64,000 nucleotides of DNA, taken from positions 19,810,182 through 19,874,181 of the forward strand of contig NC_088711.1 of the NCBI RefSeq assembly GCF_963576615.1, in the 5' to 3' direction. Source of the DNA: Watersipora subatra (lineage: Eukaryota > Bryozoa > Gymnolaemata > Cheilostomatida > Watersiporidae). Numbering within the stretch: the first letter of the stretch is position 1; each line of letters starts with the position of its first letter. Of the stretch, positions 61,884 through 64,000 are shown piece by piece. The notes beneath the pieces are model-generated. The model saw nothing but the letters and a program-made list of their open reading frames with translations, ran no database searches and was not told the origin of the DNA. A program made the translations under genes and the position numbers.

Positions 61884-64000
61884 TAATTTATAGTATGAAG
61901 ACTACTAAACTGTTGGTTAATCACTAACAGCTAAGTACTCTCCGTATTATATTCTACATCTGTATAGTGCAATGTATAGTATGCAGCTTTAATGTGCCTG
62001 TGTGAGTATATATATATACATATATACATATACCCTATATAGGCATTCAGGACCTATACAAATTTATATAGACGCTATACTTGAACCAGTCTAATTCCAC
62101 TGAACCTGTTTTTAGACCCCTTGTTATTCCTATAAATATATATAGGAATAACGCGCACAGATGTATATATAGGCCTATATATTATTTTCTCATCCCTGTT
62201 AACCTAAGTGCGTGGTAATGCCAACTCAAGCTCTGGTCTCCTACCAGAGACTTGGGAGTTTGAGCTCTCACTTCAAGATCATAGCTGTTTCCAATAGTGC
62301 CCTTTTCTATACCTGACTAATTTACAAATGTACCCTGTATGGTGTCACTTTATTGTTTATTGGATGCCTTATAAATGCACCATTGACTGTTTCTGTTTGT
62401 TATACTTAATATTTCAATTTATAGGGTGATGGAGGCATTATCTGCTGTGCCTGTCACACCTGGAGCCGCCAAGGACTGGGTGCTCAGCAGAAGGAAATAC
62501 GTTCGACCTTGGTCCGAGTTCCTGAATACAGCTCGGTTTTCCAAACCTACGAATGTTGCCGCTGTGGGATCGCGAGCCGTCAAGAATATTGAACATTTTA
62601 TGAGCAACTATCTGTTTGTTTTCCTTGGTTTGATAGTCTTCTGCATGTAAGTGCTTGTATTAGCTTTCTTCATGTTCTTTAATGTGTTGTCGAGTGTCTA
62701 GCGATGTTAGATCAACATCCATTTATTCGTATTGTTTGTAGTCTCACCTCACCGATTCTCCTCATCGTTCTTGGACTATGCGGTGGAGCGATATATTACG
62801 TTGGAGTAAAGAGTCAATCTCAGCAAAATGTTAAACTGTTTGGTAAGATCAGGATATGTTTGATATTATGTCTGATATATCAGGGTATTTAGATCAGGAT
62901 GTAAATATCAGGATATGACTGCTATATTTTAGCTGGTTTCCTTAATGCGTGTTGGGAATTGCACGCTCCTTCATTGAAACAGTTATATGATGGATAATCT
63001 ATTGTAGTACGTAAATTCAAACCGCTCAATCTTTGACCGCGATATTATATACATGCTTTAAATCATATGTATGTGTTTATGTCGGAGCTTTTTATTATAC
63101 AAAATGCAAGAATACAGTATGAGTTGCGGTTTCGTTGCAGGGCGAGAGTTGACACCGAGTCAACAATATGCTGCTATCGGAGTATCTTCTGTGCCTCTTC
63201 TGTGGCTTTCTGGAGCCGGTGGTGCTGTCTTCTGGATTCTTGGTACGGTTTAATTAATACTCATTGCCTCAAATATTTATGACAAGATATTTCATTTTTT
63301 ATCTTTCAACTTACTCTATAGCTGAACGTAGAAATCTCTTCCTTAGTCGTTGATCTGTCCAAGATTAGTTGACTGTGCATTCATTCAGTCGCCTAACACT
63401 AATCTAGTTTCAGTGGTTAGTTTAGACTAGCATTAAGACCAGTGTTGGTCAGCATGTCTTTTATTTTCAATCAAATAGTCCGGAGCACGCTCGTGAATTC
63501 GCTTGTAAATTTTCGACGCAAATTGCTACACCGCTTTCATGACAACAATCCATTAATGCATTCATTGAGGGCAATTGACCTTAACGTAATATAACGACCT
63601 TAACGTAATATAACAACCTTAACGCATGCGTAGGCACATTTCTGAGTTTCTAATCAGATGTGTGATAAAGAGGCTGGTTCTCTGGAACCGGATCGAGGTG
63701 TGAGACCAAGTATTTTACCAATCTCTCAGAAATCACGTAACAGATGTGTGTAAAGTTTGGACTAAATGGACAAAAAAAGTGAAAACTCGTTGCCCTTGCG
63801 CAACTAACATACACACAAAATAACAAAGCGTGATATGTTATTGTAGATAGCTTGCTTAGAGAATTTAAACAATGCATTTACAATGCTCACTTGAGTGGAC
63901 GAATGAGGAGGTTTTGTGGCTTTGGCATTTACTCAACAGACCTGTGTTTTCATTCATTAAAGGTCGTATTGCATGGATAGTGAATGATTTTGGTTTTCAT
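58963..64000 (+). CDS. RABAC1: RABAC1, prenylated Rab acceptor 1 (PRA1 family), 3' end outside the window
   Basis: PRA1 proteins sit in Golgi and endosome membranes, bind prenylated Rab GTPases and help them on and off membranes. Exons are 58,963-59,051, 61,002-61,073, 62,425-62,646, 62,742-62,842 and 63,141-63,242, all with AG/GT borders and in frame; the last visible exon ends in phase 1 at GTACGG. The PRA1 domain shows RRKYVRPWSEFLNTARFSKP, NIEHFMSNYLFVFLGLIVF, then hydrophobic hairpins (TSPILLIVLGLCGGAIYYV; VPLLWLSGAGGAVFWILG). The terminal exon, usually about 25-30 residues, must lie beyond 64,000. Residues before the domain are Ser/Thr/Gly-rich and extended by a duplicated exon. Confidence 0.9.
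61002..61073 (+). CDS. RABAC1: RABAC1 exon 2, duplicate of the exon 1 end
   Basis: Twenty-four codons with GDTKVDLSGNLDVPTPAATS and AKTG, parallel to GEANFDLSGNIDSPPTYHAATTGAKTG in exon 1 (partial match). It follows TAAGCAG and precedes GTGAGC. It starts and ends in phase 2, so it can be kept or skipped without frame change. Confidence 0.75.
61482..61533 (+). repeat. 13-bp tandem repeat, four copies
   Basis: CAGTCATCTAGTG repeated four times exactly in RABAC1 intron 2. Confidence 0.9.
61660..61880 (+). repeat. 37-bp minisatellite followed by a TA microsatellite
   Basis: Four copies of a 37-bp unit (GCGTCATCTCTCTGGCCATA then TGTATATACATCTGTAT), starting at 61,704 in register, followed by about 23 TA repeats at 61,834-61,880. 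In RABAC1 intron 2. Confidence 0.88.
62123..62152. other. Short perfect hairpin in RABAC1 intron 2
   Basis: GTTATTCCTATA pairs exactly with TATAGGAATAAC across a 6-nt AT loop. Confidence 0.7.
62425..62646 (+). CDS. RABAC1: RABAC1 exon 3
   Basis: Encodes the PRA1 N-terminal cytosolic helix and first membrane segment (DWVLSRRKYVRPWSEF to LFVFLGLIVFC). The first codon is completed across the splice; the in-frame GTG and ATG near its start are not the gene's start. Confidence 0.92.
62742..62842 (+). CDS. RABAC1: RABAC1 exon 4
   Basis: Encodes TSPILLIVLGLCGGAIYYVG, the second membrane segment, and QNVKLFG. The preceding intron is only 95 bp (GTAAGTG to TTTGTAG). Confidence 0.9.
63141..63242 (+). 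CDS. RABAC1: RABAC1 exon 5
   Basis: Encodes RELTPSQQYAAIGVSSVPLL and the third membrane segment, to FWILG. The donor is GTACGG. Matches the SP.QQY...GG motif region of the family. Confidence 0.9.
63243..64000 (+). other. RABAC1 intron 5, right edge
   Basis: No terminal exon recognised. A short direct repeat ACCTTAACGTAATATAACG occurs near 63,590-63,625. Confidence 0.5.

Noticed and set aside
61580..61927. Short frames rich in YIYI and HLSGHMYIHLY
   Set aside because: Translations of the 37-bp and TA repeats.
63322..63352. Possible last RABAC1 exon after CTATAG
   Set aside because: The frame closes after about 10 residues without the hydrophobic PRA1 end expected there.

Overview
This is a window of an AT-rich, intron-rich animal genome. 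It carries two conserved animal genes with GT-AG introns, a polymerase III tRNA gene array, and many animal-type transposons: a Ty3/gypsy LTR element, TTAA-flanked, hAT-like and CAGTAGA-type elements, and Helitron-like repeats. A marine invertebrate, perhaps a lophotrochozoan, is the most natural reading, but nothing here fixes the species.

Layout. Bases 1-7,000 hold a foldback-type element (about 714-6,595) with long inverted arms and pieces of a gene with a ULP1 (C48) protease half-domain. Bases 9,719-47,142 on the minus strand are one gene, TBCEL (tubulin-folding cofactor E-like). I could splice it into eight exons that keep frame throughout, giving 435 residues. Its introns carry most of what is unusual. 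Intron 4 is 25.8 kb and contains a tandem array of tRNA-Lys(CUU) genes (17,631-41,132) with a repeat unit of about 439 bp, all in the same direction as TBCEL: 50 full-length 73-nt copies plus broken ones. Nineteen copies are identical; the rest fall into a few variant classes. The array shows higher-order structure, with a 4-unit block of 1,752 bp repeated three times, and older block duplications. The same intron has a 31-bp minisatellite. Other TBCEL introns hold a 40-bp minisatellite, two copies of a palindromic element, inverted repeats and Helitron-like repeats. A CAGTAGA-ended element begins 66 bp upstream of the TBCEL start codon.

Bases 47,209-53,166 are intergenic and made largely of nested repeats. 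At 53,279-58,119 lies a young but broken Ty3/gypsy retrotransposon: 169-bp LTRs with two differences, ACTAT target duplication, and one in-frame stop plus two frameshifts in gag-pol. It is inserted in a small hAT-like element that has its own 8-bp target duplication.

From 58,963 to the right edge on the plus strand is RABAC1 (prenylated Rab acceptor 1, PRA1 family). Five exons are visible and the 3' end lies outside the window. Its second exon is an in-frame duplicate of the end of the first.

TBCEL (tubulin and microtubule handling) and RABAC1 (Golgi/endosome Rab traffic) have no evident functional link; they are simply neighbours. The main discovery candidate is the sense-oriented tRNA-Lys(CUU) satellite inside a protein-gene intron.
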